Source: Metabacillus flavus
GTDB taxonomy: Bacteria > Bacillota > Bacilli > Bacillales > Bacillaceae
Reading direction: 5' to 3'
NCBI RefSeq assembly: GCF_018283675.1
Contig: NZ_JAGVRK010000001.1
Location: forward strand, 3,906,001 to 3,970,000
Length of the DNA: 64,000 nucleotides
Position numbers and translations under genes: made by a program. How positions within the stretch are numbered: position 1 is the stretch's first letter; every line of letters starts with the position of its first letter. Below, one piece after another: positions 7,411-17,329 of this stretch. Below the pieces are notes generated by a model. The model searched no databases. It saw only the letters and a list, made by a program, of their open reading frames with translations, and was not told where the DNA came from.

Positions 7411-9925
7411 GCTGCTGTGCCTCCTGCCGGCTTGATACTTTTTGATACATGTAAGAGATGGCAAGCAGCGCTATTCCAAAGCAGAAATACGCAATGATTC
7501 TGCTTCCCTCAGTTAAAAACGCAAGGTCGTAAAGAATCAGTTTCCCCGTAGATAGCAGTGTAATGCCAAGGCCAATCCGGCGAATGTAGACGAACTGCTT
7601 TTTGAATCCGTAGAAAATATAGCCGATCGCAACGGCAAGGAAAATCGTGCTAATCAGGACCCCCACGTCTCCCAAACGGAATTGTACGTAAAGGAAGGAC
7701 GCTAAAATTCCAAGCAGGTAAACAGAAAGAATCGTCGGATAAAGCTCTACATTTTTGTATTGCTTACGGATATAAGCCAGCAGTATATCTCTTCCGGTGA
7801 AGAAAATTAAAAAGTTGAATCCAATTAAAAGCACGAGAGCTAAATATTCAATGAACGTATTTTGCGCCAATTCCGGCTTTAGGACTGGAGTGCTTACTGT
7901 TAGAGCAAGCCCGATCAGACAGCCGATTGCGTGCAAAAATAGTCCATAATAACCCACATACCTGTCATAAAGCAGACTGACTTTCGGAAGAACATAGGCA
8001 AGACCGACCGTAATAAAGGCCACCATCATGAGCAAGTAGAACCTGTACTGATCAAAATCGGCTGGAACTCGTTCCTGGTACATACTAATCGATTCATAAA
8101 GAAGATAAATCCATGCATTCGCCAATGCGGTGTACTTCAGCCCCTCCACTATTTGTCTGAACGAACGGAATGGGGCAGCAAAACCAGGCTGTTTCTTTTG
8201 CTGCAGCAAGTAATAAATCGGAACGAACAGCAGGCCCACTGTAATAGCGGTGTACTTCACATCAAAGAAATACTCAAAGCCCACTCTTTTTCCTGCAGCT
8301 TCAATTAAGAAGCCAAACAGGCACAATGCGTAGATGACCCAGCCTGCCTGCTGAAGGGTTTTGTGCTTGGATGAATAGCCGTAAATCATCAGAATCAGTG
8401 CTTCAGCGAGCCAGCCGATGGATACCCATTCCATACCGAACTGGAAGGGAATAACAAGAATAGCAAATGTAAGAGATGTGCCGTAGAAGAGCAGCATTGT
8501 TTGCGTTTCCTTGACCAATTTCTTTTCGGCAAAACGGCCGAGACCGAAATACACAAGACAGAAGATGACCGCTAAAAGGCCCCGGGACTGATTCCAGTCC
8601 AGCTCACTAAACAGGTCGTAAATCACAACGCAGCTAATAAAGGTGTTAAATCCAAGCAGGATGACATCCAGTATTTTGAGCGATAGCTTGTGCTTAAACG
8701 GAAAGCTGAGTGTGACACCAAGATAAAGAAGGAACGTGATAACCGAATAGCCAAAATCAGCAAGCGGATTCCCGGAAAGGATAATGAGCAGAATCATGGT
8801 CGGCATATTCAGTAAAAAGCTAATGTAATGGACAATATTCCACTGCCTCTGAAACGAAATCCAGAGAATAAGAAGATTCAGTAAAAGCACATAGCCCATT
8901 GCTGCATAAACAGCGTTTCCTTCCATCCCAAACGCGATAATAAAGGAATACAGCGGAATGTATCCCCCGATAAGACCAAATGTGCATACGGTTCTTGAGT
9001 GATAGCGGAGCGAGAGCAGAACCGCTGATACCGTAACGAGAACCGATAGAAGAAGGGCGACGGTCATGCCAATAATGTCCAGCAGGAAGTAACTGAAAAA
9101 GATCGATCCGTAAAGAACAGCAATTCCCCCGCCAATCAAACCGAGGGCAAACGTTTTTTGCTGTTTTCGGTAAAGCCATTCCCCGCCTGCCAGCATAAGC
9201 CCGCCAAGAAGAAAAAAGGTTGCTCCCTTGAAGTAGTCGTTAAACCATGTGGCATACGTATACCTGAATGCCGCAGCGACTCCAAGGATAATCAGCAAAA
9301 TCCCGATCCGGTTAATCCAGCTCAAACCGATTTTCATTTCGACCTGATTTTGCTTCATTCTTTTTTGCATCATGTCTTCTGTCAGTTCTTCGGCTGCCAG
9401 TTTTTCATATTGCGCCGCTATTCCTTGTGCGGCCTCTTTTTCCTTTTCGTTCAAGAGCTCTTTATGCTGCCTGATCCGCTCCTCTACCTTCATTGAAAAC
9501 TGCTGAAGTTCGGACAGGATTTCGTGTTTATCCTCGCCCAGGTTTTTGGAAGCCTGCAGCTTTAATTGGTCAATATTTCGTTTTACCTGCTGCTCAAGCT
9601 CCTGCAGCCGGTTTTCACGGGAGTTTTTTCCTTTCCCGAAGTATGTATGGAGCTTTTCGCGGGAGATTTTAAGTATACTCAGCTTTTCATCCAGCATTTG
9701 CTCCTGAAGAGCAACCCGGAGCTTGCTGTTTTCATCTGTAACTTCCCGATTTTTCTTTTTTAATTCATGGACCTGCTTTTCATAAGCCTCGTTATCGTGA
9801 TGGAGACGCTCATTTTCCTGTATGAAGTCTTGAGCCTCATACTCTCTGACTATCGCATTAAATTCATTTGCCAGCTGAGCCTGAGCTTCTTTCGCCTGCC
9901 TCAGCCTGCCTTTTAATTCGTCCAT
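7394..9925 (-). CDS. DUF2339-like multi-spanning membrane protein with N-terminal coiled coil
   Basis: 843 residues from MDELKGRLRQ; GGGGG is 6 nt before this ATG, whereas the 47 upstream in-frame codons have no RBS. Residues about 1-190 are cytoplasmic coiled coil (E/K/Q/L rich), followed from about 205 to the end by more than 20 hydrophobic segments with short loops. This organisation, and the following DUF3999-like gene overlapping its stop, are typical of DUF2339 proteins. No catalytic motif can be read. It is first gene of a two-gene operon. Function unknown; a cell-envelope or transport role is only a guess. Confidence 0.7.
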   Translation of the reverse strand: MDELKGRLRQAKEAQAQLANEFNAIVREYEAQDFIQENERLHHDNEAYEKQVHELKKKNREVTDENSKLRVALQEQMLDEKLSILKISREKLHTYFGKGKNSRENRLQELEQQVKRNIDQLKLQASKNLGEDKHEILSELQQFSMKVEERIRQHKELLNEKEKEAAQGIAAQYEKLAAEELTEDMMQKRMKQNQVEMKIGLSWINRIGILLIILGVAAAFRYTYATWFNDYFKGATFFLLGGLMLAGGEWLYRKQQKTFALGLIGGGIAVLYGSIFFSYFLLDIIGMTVALLLSVLVTVSAVLLSLRYHSRTVCTFGLIGGYIPLYSFIIAFGMEGNAVYAAMGYVLLLNLLILWISFQRQWNIVHYISFLLNMPTMILLIILSGNPLADFGYSVITFLLYLGVTLSFPFKHKLSLKILDVILLGFNTFISCVVIYDLFSELDWNQSRGLLAVIFCLVYFGLGRFAEKKLVKETQTMLLFYGTSLTFAILVIPFQFGMEWVSIGWLAEALILMIYGYSSKHKTLQQAGWVIYALCLFGFLIEAAGKRVGFEYFFDVKYTAITVGLLFVPIYYLLQQKKQPGFAAPFRSFRQIVEGLKYTALANAWIYLLYESISMYQERVPADFDQYRFYLLMMVAFITVGLAYVLPKVSLLYDRYVGYYGLFLHAIGCLIGLALTVSTPVLKPELAQNTFIEYLALVLLIGFNFLIFFTGRDILLAYIRKQYKNVELYPTILSVYLLGILASFLYVQFRLGDVGVLISTIFLAVAIGYIFYGFKKQFVYIRRIGLGITLLSTGKLILYDLAFLTEGSRIIAYFCFGIALLAISYMYQKVSSRQEAQQHVSAE

Positions 9926-10142
9926 ATTATGCCCCCTGAATGACATTTGTTTTACAAAGTGGCTGCCCTGAAAATAGGAGTCTCTCACCTTTAACAGAAC
10001 GTTACAATTAAATTGACCCTTTGAACCATATACCCTTATTTTTACACCTTTCCTATAAAAATACAAAAATATTTTTTAGTCATGTCAGAACCGGAACGGA
10101 CGGGAAGGAATAGAGTTGGAATTGCGGGGGAAGAGGAATAAG

Positions 10143-10174
10143 AAAAGGCCGCCGAAATACGGCAGCCTTTTTTA
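10143..10174 (-). terminator. htpG: intrinsic terminator of htpG
   Basis: Minus-strand stem AAGGCTGCCG/CGGCGGCCTT with one mismatch and 5-nt loop, then T-run. Confidence 0.8.
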
Positions 10175-10176
10175 TG

Positions 10177-12057
10177 TTACACCATAATTTTGCAAATATC
10201 GTTCGTAAACTCAACCGGATCCTGGATCGGCAAGCCTTCGATAAGAAGTGCCTGGTTGTAAAGCAAGCCTGTGTACAGAGCAAGCTTTGCTTCATCTGTT
10301 TCAAAAGAGTCTTTCAATGAACGGAATACTTCGTGATTCGGGTTGATTTCAAGGATTTTGTCCGCCTGGATATTTTGGTTATCCGGCATCGCTTTTAGGA
10401 TTTTTTCCATTTCGATGGAGATTTCACCATCAGCTGTCAAGCATACAGGGTGCGATTTCAGACGCTTGGACACACGCACATCCTTTACCTTGCCTGCAAG
10501 AAGCTCTTTCATGCGGCCAAACAATTCTTTGTTTTCCGCGTCTTCTGTTTGTGCTTCTTTTTCTGATTCTGCATCTTCAATTCCAAGATCGCCGCTTGAA
10601 ATGGATTTGAATTCTTTCTCTTTATAGGACATCAGCATGCGGATCGCAAATTCGTCCACTTCGTCTGTGAAGTAAAGAATTTCATAGCCTTTATCCGCCA
10701 CCAATTCCGCTTGAGGAAGCTTTTCAATGCGCTCGTGGCTTTCACCGGAAGCGTAGTAGATGTACTTTTGATCCTCAGGCATTCTGGATACGTAGTCAGC
10801 AAGCGTTACAAGCTTCTTCTCTTTGGAGGAATGGAACATAAGCAGGTCTTGAAGATCTTCCTTGTTCGCTCCAAAGTCACTGTATACGCCATATTTCAGC
10901 TGTCTGCCGAATGAAGCGTAAAACTTCTCGTACTTCTCGCGGTCTTCCTTCAGCATGCTTTGAAGCTGGCTCTTAATTTTATTTTTAATGTTTTTCGCAA
11001 TCAGCTTAAGCTGGCGGTCATGCTGGAGCATTTCGCGTGAAATATTAAGAGAAAGATCCTCGGAATCTACCATCCCTTTAACGAAACTGAAGTAGTCCGG
11101 CAGAAGGTCCGAGCACTTTTCCATTATCAAAACACCGTTTGAGTAAAGCTCAAGACCCTTTTCAAATTCCTTTGAATAGTAATCATAAGGCGTCTGCTCT
11201 GGAATGAAGAGAATCGCATTGTATCTTACAGCACCGTCAACGCTAATGTGAACATGCTTAAGCGGTTTATCGAATCCGTAGCGTTTTTCCGCATAGAAGT
11301 TCTCGTAATCTTCGTTTGTCAGCTCGCTTTTGTTCTTTCTCCAGATCGGCACCATGCTGTTGACAATCTGCTCTCCAAAAATCTCTTCATACTCGTCCTC
11401 GCTGCCCTCTTTCAGCTTGCTTTCCGTAGAATCCATTTTGATCGGGTAGCGGATAAAGTCGGAGTATTTTTTGATAATGGACTTCAGGCGGAACTCGTCC
11501 AAATATTCGTCGTAGCTATCGTCTTCTGTGTTTTCTTTGATGGTCAGAACAATTTCTGTACCTACGGAATCCTTTTCCGCGGTTTCAATTGTATACCCGT
11601 CGGCACCACCAGACTTCCATAGATAGGCTTCTTCGCTGCCGATTGGTTTTGTAAGAACGGTTACCGTGTCTGCTACCATGAAGGCTGAGTAGAAGCCGAC
11701 ACCGAACTGTCCGATGATATCGTGTCCGTCTTTTGATTCATTCTCTGTCTTGAATGCGAGAGAACCGCTTTTTGCGATAATCCCAAGGTTGTTCTCAAGC
11801 TCTTCCTTCGTCATTCCGATTCCTGTATCTGTAATAGTCAGCGTGCGGCTGGCCTTATCTGCCGCTACTTTTATGTAGTAGCCCTCTTTATTAAACGTTA
11901 ACGTATCATCTGTAAGGGCTCTGTAATAGATTTTGTCAATTGCATCACTGGAATTGGAAATCAGTTCGCGCAGGAAAATCTCTTTTTGAGAATAGATGGA
12001 GTTGATCATCATTTCTAACAGTCTTTTGGACTCTGCCTGGAATTGCTTTTTTTCCAT
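10177..12057 (-). CDS. htpG: molecular chaperone HtpG (Hsp90)
   Basis: 626 residues, the full length of Bacillus HtpG. The N-terminal GHKL ATPase domain shows NSSDAIDKI (Mg-binding Asn), [11 protein letters not shown] and [15 protein letters not shown]; the middle domain contains the catalytic Arg region ([10 protein letters not shown]); the C-terminal dimerisation domain ends the protein. RBS AAGGAAGGGAGA. It folds or protects client proteins in the cytosol. A perfect CIRCE inverted repeat lies 60-86 bp upstream, so HrcA repression is expected. It is monocistronic. Confidence 0.97.
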   Translation of the reverse strand: MEKKQFQAESKRLLEMMINSIYSQKEIFLRELISNSSDAIDKIYYRALTDDTLTFNKEGYYIKVAADKASRTLTITDTGIGMTKEELENNLGIIAKSGSLAFKTENESKDGHDIIGQFGVGFYSAFMVADTVTVLTKPIGSEEAYLWKSGGADGYTIETAEKDSVGTEIVLTIKENTEDDSYDEYLDEFRLKSIIKKYSDFIRYPIKMDSTESKLKEGSEDEYEEIFGEQIVNSMVPIWRKNKSELTNEDYENFYAEKRYGFDKPLKHVHISVDGAVRYNAILFIPEQTPYDYYSKEFEKGLELYSNGVLIMEKCSDLLPDYFSFVKGMVDSEDLSLNISREMLQHDRQLKLIAKNIKNKIKSQLQSMLKEDREKYEKFYASFGRQLKYGVYSDFGANKEDLQDLLMFHSSKEKKLVTLADYVSRMPEDQKYIYYASGESHERIEKLPQAELVADKGYEILYFTDEVDEFAIRMLMSYKEKEFKSISSGDLGIEDAESEKEAQTEDAENKELFGRMKELLAGKVKDVRVSKRLKSHPVCLTADGEISIEMEKILKAMPDNQNIQADKILEINPNHEVFRSLKDSFETDEAKLALYTGLLYNQALLIEGLPIQDPVEFTNDICKIMV

Positions 12058-12116
12058 AAAAAAATCTCCCTTCCTTCACCTAATATTGTAAACACCTGCT
12101 CTATCAGTTTATTAAA

Positions 12117-12143
12117 TTAGCACTCTATCATCAAGAGTGCTAA
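12117..12143. promoter_or_regulatory. CIRCE operator (HrcA binding site) upstream of htpG
   Basis: TTAGCACTC at 12117-12125, nine spacer bases, GAGTGCTAA at 12135-12143: a perfect match to the controlling inverted repeat of chaperone expression. On the minus strand TTGATG inside the spacer and TAAACT 17 bp further could be the -35 and -10, which would place the operator over the promoter. Confidence 0.95.
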
Positions 12144-12192
12144 TCAATATTTTTTCATTTCCCCTAAAAACCTTCCTTAAAACTGGAACCAC

Positions 12193-13218
12193 TCATCCGA
12201 TTAAAAGTTTTACCAGCATATAGCCCAGTACTGATAAAAGGATGGACCCAATCAGACCTGCTATAAAAGGCTTCAATCCCAGGGTGCGGAATGTCTTCAC
12301 ATTCACATTCAGGCCAAGGCCCGCCATCGCCATCGCGATAAGAAGATAAGAAATCTCCACCATGGTTTTGGCTGCTGCTTCAGGTACCACACCAAGCGTA
12401 TTGAGCCCGCTCATCGCAAGAAATCCGAAAATGAACCAGGGAACGATGGACAAGGATACCTTTTGACGACCTGTACCCGGCTCGCCTTTTTGCATAATCA
12501 AGCCAATCACAATAGCGGCCGGCACCAATAGCGCGACTCTTGTGAGTTTAGCAAGAACCGCATTGTCGACAGCCTGGCCGCCGCCAGCAGCGGCAGCCGC
12601 GACTGCATGCGCAACCTCATGAAGCGTAGAACCGCTAAAAATCCCATATTCAGCCGGGCTGAGATTTAATAGGGAGTATATAAGGGTGTAAGTTAACGTG
12701 AAAAGGGTCCCGAGCACCGCTATCACGGCCGCACTGATAGCGGTCTCATCATCGCTTGCTTTCAGCTGCGGGGAAATGGCCGCTATTGCTGCAGCACCGC
12801 AAATCCCTGTTCCGCAAGCAGTAAGCAGGCTCAGCTTTTTCTCTGCTCCGAGCCATCGTGCCAGCCAGTAGACAACAAAGAGAGCGAAGACGACATGAAT
12901 GATGGAGATGGCAAGCACACTCCATCCGGCGCTGTAAATATCGGCTATATTCAGCCTCATGCCAAGCAGAATAATGCCGGCCCTTAACAGCTTTTTGCTT
13001 GAAAAAGATACACCCGGGATTAAGGCTTCCTTCACACCGAACACCGCTCTCCAAGCCATGCCAAGCACTAAGGCAATTACCAGCTGTCCTAAAATCGAGA
13101 GCAGTGGAAAGCCGGATAGATACTTGGCTGCGGCTGCCAAAAGAAGCGTCACTCCGATTCCCTTTATCCACCCCAAATTTATGTTTTGTTTTATTGGTCT
13201 TTCGATTGCTTCTTCCAT
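12193..13218 (-). CDS. YeiH family putative sulfate exporter (UPF0324)
   Basis: 341 residues from MEEAIERPIK; AAGGA is 10 nt before this ATG, while a GTG three codons earlier is directly against the RBS. About ten membrane helices, with family-typical LRAGIILLGMRLN, CGTGICGAAAIAA and STLHEVAHAVAAAAAGG segments of the Cons_hypoth698 (YeiH) family. These are inner-membrane transporters; the substrate is not established, sulfate export being the common annotation. It is divergent from a LysR regulator, the usual arrangement for yeiH/yeiE-type pairs, so the regulator probably controls it. Confidence 0.85.
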   Translation of the reverse strand: MEEAIERPIKQNINLGWIKGIGVTLLLAAAAKYLSGFPLLSILGQLVIALVLGMAWRAVFGVKEALIPGVSFSSKKLLRAGIILLGMRLNIADIYSAGWSVLAISIIHVVFALFVVYWLARWLGAEKKLSLLTACGTGICGAAAIAAISPQLKASDDETAISAAVIAVLGTLFTLTYTLIYSLLNLSPAEYGIFSGSTLHEVAHAVAAAAAGGGQAVDNAVLAKLTRVALLVPAAIVIGLIMQKGEPGTGRQKVSLSIVPWFIFGFLAMSGLNTLGVVPEAAAKTMVEISYLLIAMAMAGLGLNVNVKTFRTLGLKPFIAGLIGSILLSVLGYMLVKLLIG

Positions 13219-13330
13219 GATTGCCACTTCCTTATGTTGTTACTTCCACTTTACTGGAATCCTAATTATTAGTAAAATACATATAAATAATTACATTTAT
13301 TAGTTTTTATAATAGATAGGGCGGGATACG

Positions 13331-14221
13331 ATGTACTATGACGCACTGAAAACTTTCATCACACTTGCAGAAGTAAAGAATTTCACGAAAACAGCCGAGC
13401 TGCTTCACATTTCTCAGCCAAGTGTAAGCCTTCATATAAAAAATCTGGAAAAGGAGCTTCAAACGAAACTCTTTGTCCGGTCGCCAAAATCGTTAAAAAT
13501 CACTCCAACCGGCGAAATCCTTTACAGCCGTGCCAAACAAATGATCAACATGTATGACCAAACGAAACAGGATATTCTCGAGCATCACCATGATATAAAA
13601 GGCAAGCTGACAATCGGAGCGAGCTTCACGATTGGAGAATACATTCTTCCTGCCTTTCTTGTTGATTTTCAAGCGAAATATCCGAACCTGGATCTTGAGA
13701 TCATCATCGGCAATACGGAGGAGATTGTTCAATCCGTCCGCCTTTTCAAGGTGGACATCGGACTCATCGAAGGGCAGACCAATGAAAAAGAACTGACCGT
13801 CGAGCCCTTCCTCGAGGATGAACTGTTTATTGTAGCGTCCAACAAGCATACGCTGGCTCAAAAAAGAGAAGCCGTCATTGCAGACCTTCACAGCCAATCG
13901 TGGGTGACAAGAGAAATTGGCTCAGGGACTCGGGAATACTTGGAGCACGTTATCCGGTCCAACGGATTAAAGGTTCAATCGCTCCTGACAATCAGCAGCA
14001 ATCAGGGAATAAAAGAGACGATCATAAGCGGAATGGAGGCATTGTCTCTGCTCTCCTATTATGTGATTGAGAGAGATATCCGGAACAAGGTGCTCTCCAT
14101 TATTCCGTTAAAGGATCACACCTTCAAACGGAAGCTTTCAATGGTGTACTCGCCTGCAATGGAAAGCAAGATGAACGTGGAGGCCTTTACGGAGGCGTTG
14201 AGGCAGCGGTGGGGCAAATAG
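13331..14221 (+). CDS. LysR family transcriptional regulator
   Basis: 296 residues, standard LysR length. Residues 1-60 are the winged helix-turn-helix (FTKTAELLHISQPSVSLHIKNLEKELQTKLF), followed by a periplasmic-binding-protein-like effector domain from about 90 (LTIGASFTIGEYILP). RBS AGGGCGGG is 5 nt from the ATG. It is divergent from the YeiH-type transporter and the 112-bp gap is AT-rich with TTATTAG-type half-sites, consistent with control of both genes. YeiE/CysL-like is plausible; the effector is unknown. Confidence 0.9.
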   Translation: MYYDALKTFITLAEVKNFTKTAELLHISQPSVSLHIKNLEKELQTKLFVRSPKSLKITPTGEILYSRAKQMINMYDQTKQDILEHHHDIKGKLTIGASFTIGEYILPAFLVDFQAKYPNLDLEIIIGNTEEIVQSVRLFKVDIGLIEGQTNEKELTVEPFLEDELFIVASNKHTLAQKREAVIADLHSQSWVTREIGSGTREYLEHVIRSNGLKVQSLLTISSNQGIKETIISGMEALSLLSYYVIERDIRNKVLSIIPLKDHTFKRKLSMVYSPAMESKMNVEAFTEALRQRWGK

Positions 14222-14356
14222 GCGATCGGCGAGTAAATCAGTGTCGAAATTTGGGGAATCGCTAATAAAATAGTGGTTTTCGATCATATATTGGAAATAT
14301 CGATAATATATCAGCGTTTTCAATCATATATGGAGATTTGCGATAATAAATCAATG
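14222..14356. repeat. degenerate tandem repeat, unit about 41 bp
   Basis: Four related units start near 14230, 14260, 14301 and 14341. The shared core is CGATAATAAATCAGTG followed in the full units by TTTTCGATCATATATTGGA. Periods are 30, 41 and 40 bp. The sequence is AT-rich and not open in a conserved frame. No gene is present between 14222 and 14438. Confidence 0.6.
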
Positions 14357-14425
14357 AACCAGCAACGAGACTGAATCAAAAACGGCAGTTCTCTCTGTAG
14401 AAAACAGTTGATAAGTAAAAAATCA

Positions 14426-14456
14426 CAAAAAAAATGACCTACCCTTTAGGCAGATC
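14426..14456 (-). terminator. intrinsic terminator of the mmuP-mmuM unit and the small gene after it
   Basis: Minus-strand stem GATCTGCC/GGTAGGTC with a 5-nt loop and T8; it overlaps the stop codon of the 63-residue gene. Confidence 0.75.
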
Positions 14457-14630
14457 AAGTGCTTGGTATGCTAACTGATACTTTCCGCCTTCAGCCACTT
14501 CTGAATGATAAAGTGCTTTGAGGGCGAAATTTTTCTCCAGGTCATGTTCTTCCATCATTTCTTTTAAGCGGTGCTGCAGTTCTTTGTTGTCTTTAACCAG
14601 CTGTTTCATTTGGCCTTTGAAGTATTTCAC
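14439..14630 (-). CDS. small conserved-looking hypothetical protein (63 aa)
   Basis: GTG start with AAGGAG at 9 nt. The 63 residues are soluble: the first 38 (KGQMKQLVKDNKELQHRLKEMMEEHDLEKN) are strongly helical and could form a short coiled coil; the rest is HSEVAEGGKYQLAYQALDLPKG. It lies 39 bp after mmuM and ends inside the terminator, so it is probably the last gene of that transcript. I recognise no family. Confidence 0.6.
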   Translation of the reverse strand: MKYFKGQMKQLVKDNKELQHRLKEMMEEHDLEKNFALKALYHSEVAEGGKYQLAYQALDLPKG

Positions 14631-14669
14631 TGGACATAGCTCCTTCGAGAATTGGATCCTCCAAGTATA

Positions 14670-15638
14670 TCATGCCCGTTCCAATCCTTTTTCAGCTGCC
14701 CGCCACTTTTCCGAAAGTCTTTTAATATGCTGCGGACCCGTTCGGCAGCATCCGCCTATTAGCCGAGCCCCGGCGCGGTACCAGTCTTCGGATTCATGAT
14801 CCAGTTCATGATCGGATTCGTGGCCATGCCACGTTTTTGTAGCGGCATCGTATGCTTCTCCTGAGTTCGGATAGACAATTACCGGTTTTTCGGTACGAGC
14901 GCTTAGTCTTTTAACGGATTCCGTGACAAGAGAAGCCGGGGCACAATTGATTCCGATTGCGGCAATCTGGCTGTTTCCTTCCAATAGCTCTGCACATTTC
15001 TCAAGCGGTGTCCCGTCACTGATTTGCGCATCATTTTTCAGAGAAAAAGACAGCCAGGCATAAGCTTCCGGGAATTCTTTTACGAGCAAGGCTAAAACTC
15101 TTGCTTCCTGAAGGGAGGGAATGGTTTCAATGGCAAGCACACCCGCACCCGCTTCTATTAAGGCAGCAATTCTAGGGCGGTGAAAAGCAGCCAGCACTTC
15201 ATCTGTCACACCATAGTTTCCTCTATACTCTGATCCATCAGCAAGATAGGCTCCATAAGGGCCAATCGAAGCTGCAACAAGCGGTTTAGGACGGTTCGCC
15301 TGCTCATTTCCCTCCCAAAAATCATCTCTTGCCTTCTTAGCGAGCTGCACCGTTTTTTTGATAAGATTCAGTGCCTCCGCTTCTTCCATTCCCCGCTTTA
15401 AAAATCCATCGACCGATGCCTGGTAGCTTGCCGTAATTGCGCAGTCAGCTCCGGCACGGAAATAATCTGTATGAACCTGATAAATCAATTCAGGATTTTC
15501 GAGCAGCACTCTTGCCGACCACAAGGGGTCATCTAAATGACAGCCATGCCGCTCGAGCTCTGTAGCAAGAGCGCCATCGAGAATCATAATTGGATAGGCA
15601 GCTAAAATCTCTTCAATTGGATTCAGTTTTTTCGGCAT
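14670..15638 (-). CDS. mmuM: homocysteine S-methyltransferase (MmuM/YbgG)
   Basis: 322 residues with the Pfam S-methyl_trans pattern: [15 protein letters not shown] at 18-32, [13 protein letters not shown] at 126-138, and the zinc ligands Cys232 (GINC) and Cys297-Cys298 (GGCC). It transfers a methyl group from S-methylmethionine to homocysteine, giving two methionines. It starts 26 bp inside the end of mmuP and has GAGGGG upstream, so the genes are translationally coupled. An odd acidic/His insertion, [16 protein letters not shown] (271-286), contains a small internal repeat near the active site. Confidence 0.9.
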   Translation of the reverse strand: MPKKLNPIEEILAAYPIMILDGALATELERHGCHLDDPLWSARVLLENPELIYQVHTDYFRAGADCAITASYQASVDGFLKRGMEEAEALNLIKKTVQLAKKARDDFWEGNEQANRPKPLVAASIGPYGAYLADGSEYRGNYGVTDEVLAAFHRPRIAALIEAGAGVLAIETIPSLQEARVLALLVKEFPEAYAWLSFSLKNDAQISDGTPLEKCAELLEGNSQIAAIGINCAPASLVTESVKRLSARTEKPVIVYPNSGEAYDAATKTWHGHESDHELDHESEDWYRAGARLIGGCCRTGPQHIKRLSEKWRAAEKGLERA

Positions 15639-17016
15639 AAACTTCGCCCCTCTTCTTCATAATCTGGGTTACATAATAGCTTCCGTAGCAAAACAGGATA
15701 AAGGGAATGCCGCAATAGAGGGCAATCCTCTGAGTCGGATCAAAGGCGATTCCAATCAGTGACGCGAGACAAAGGATGAAAGATGCTATCGGCACGAATG
15801 GATAAAGCGGTGTCCGGTATCCTAGGTCCTTTACCGAGTTCCCCTGCCTGATATATTGCCTTCTAAAGAAAAACTGAGACGCGCTGATGCTCATCCAAAC
15901 CGCGACTACAGCTAGACCTGAAATAGAAACAAGGACGATATAAATCGTGTCCGGTGCAATGACACTCGACAGCAGGGCCAAGCCGCCTCCCGCCATGCTG
16001 AGAAGAAGCGCATTTAACGGCACGCCGCGCTTCGTTACTTTTGCAAAAACAGGAGAGATCGTTTTCTTATCCGCGAGGGACCAAAGCATTCTGGACGCCG
16101 CATACAAACCAGAGCTGGCGGCAGATAAAATGGCGGTCAGGATAACAAAATTCATCAAATCCGCTGCAAAGGTAAGCCCGATTCTCTCGAAAACCGCCAC
16201 AAACGGGCTTTTCAGCACACCGGCATCCGAGGAAGGCAGCAGGGCAGACAGGACGACAATCGTTCCAACGAAAAAGATAATCAATCGCCACACCGTTGTC
16301 CGAATAGCCTTTGGTATTGTTTTTTCCGGGTCCGCCGCTTCTCCGGCAGCGATTCCGATCAATTCTGTCCCCGAATAGGCAAAATTCACAGCCAGCATCG
16401 TCATCAGAACGGCAAACGCTCCATTTGGGAACAAGCCTTCATTTGTGAAGTTTGACAGGAAAGGCGCAGGTTCAGAATCAGCCAGAGGAAGAATCCCGAT
16501 AATGGAAGCTCCGCCCAAGATGATGAAGATCACGATGGCTGCCACCTTCACAGAAGAGAACCAGAACTCTGATTCTGCAAAAAATTTAACGGTCACAGCA
16601 TTTAATACAAATATCAAAACGGCAAACAGTGCACTCCAGATCCAAACATTAACGGAAGGAAACCACCTCTGCATCAGCAATCCGGCCGCCGTAAACTCCG
16701 ATCCGAGCGCGACCGTCCATGTCAGCCAGTACAGCCAGGCCACCGTGTACCCCGTTCCAGGCCCAATGTATTTAGCAGCATAGCTGTGAAAAGCCCCTGT
16801 TTCAGGCATATGTACCGATAGCTCTCCCAGGCAAAGCATGACAAGGTAAACAGCCACCGCACCAACAAGGTAGGAAAGAAGCGTTCCTAATGGACCTGCC
16901 TGCTGAATCGTATAGCCTGTACTTAGAAATAATCCGGTCCCAATCACACCTCCGAGCGAAATCATAATTAAATGTCTTGATTGCATTTTCCGCTGAAATC
17001 CAGTCTCTCTCCCCAT
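15613..17016 (-). CDS. mmuP: S-methylmethionine permease (MmuP/YbgF), APC family
   Basis: 467 residues from [24 protein letters not shown] is 5 nt upstream, and a further-upstream in-frame ATG lies inside the riboswitch terminator region. It has 12 predicted membrane helices with amino-acid permease motifs ([58 protein letters not shown]). Neighbour mmuM and the S-box upstream fix the substrate as S-methylmethionine by inference. Expression should rise when SAM is low. Confidence 0.88.
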   Translation of the reverse strand: MGRETGFQRKMQSRHLIMISLGGVIGTGLFLSTGYTIQQAGPLGTLLSYLVGAVAVYLVMLCLGELSVHMPETGAFHSYAAKYIGPGTGYTVAWLYWLTWTVALGSEFTAAGLLMQRWFPSVNVWIWSALFAVLIFVLNAVTVKFFAESEFWFSSVKVAAIVIFIILGGASIIGILPLADSEPAPFLSNFTNEGLFPNGAFAVLMTMLAVNFAYSGTELIGIAAGEAADPEKTIPKAIRTTVWRLIIFFVGTIVVLSALLPSSDAGVLKSPFVAVFERIGLTFAADLMNFVILTAILSAASSGLYAASRMLWSLADKKTISPVFAKVTKRGVPLNALLLSMAGGGLALLSSVIAPDTIYIVLVSISGLAVVAVWMSISASQFFFRRQYIRQGNSVKDLGYRTPLYPFVPIASFILCLASLIGIAFDPTQRIALYCGIPFILFCYGSYYVTQIMKKRGEVYAEKTESN

Positions 17017-17049
17017 CTTGACTCTCCTTTGTTTCACACCCAGAAAAAT

Positions 17050-17202
17050 GAAAAACGCACCCTTTTCGCAAAGAGTGCGTGACTGACAAATAAAAGGACA
17101 AGCTTATCTATCAGGCTATTCACCCGCTGGAATTAGCACAGTGTCTGTACAGACCTGCTGCTGAGGCTTCAAAGGGCCAGTCCCTCCACCTCTCTGGATA
17201 AG
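17050..17202 (-). promoter_or_regulatory. SAM-I (S-box) riboswitch with terminator, controlling mmuP-mmuM
   Basis: On the minus strand, P1 is CTTATC (17197-17202) pairing with GATAAG (17103-17108). Between them are the S-box signatures AGAGAGGTGGAGGGACTGG, CCC-TTTGAAGCCTC-AGCA and GGTGCTAATTCCAGC-like segments. The expression platform is the hairpin ACGCACTCTTT/AAAGGGTGCGT at 17055-17080 followed by T5. SAM binding is expected to favour this terminator. Confidence 0.95.
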
Positions 17203-17218
17203 AAATTATTTTTTTCTA

Positions 17219-17247
17219 ACATTATCAATCTATCAGAAGATTGTCAA
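17219..17247 (-). promoter_or_regulatory. promoter of the mmuP riboswitch transcript
   Basis: Minus-strand TTGACA (17242-17247), 17 bp, TAATGT (17219-17224), ending 17 bp before the aptamer. Confidence 0.65.
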
Positions 17248-17329
17248 CATTTCTTCAATAGATAAGTTTATCATTTAAATGAAACCGGGAAATAGAAAAC
17301 GGTTACATGAAAACAAGGAGGATGAATCA

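Noticed and set aside
17222-17275. Operator for the lactonase operon
   Set aside because: An imperfect inverted repeat (TCTATCAGAAG/CTTCAATAGATA) overlaps the mmuP promoter; pairing is too poor to claim a site.
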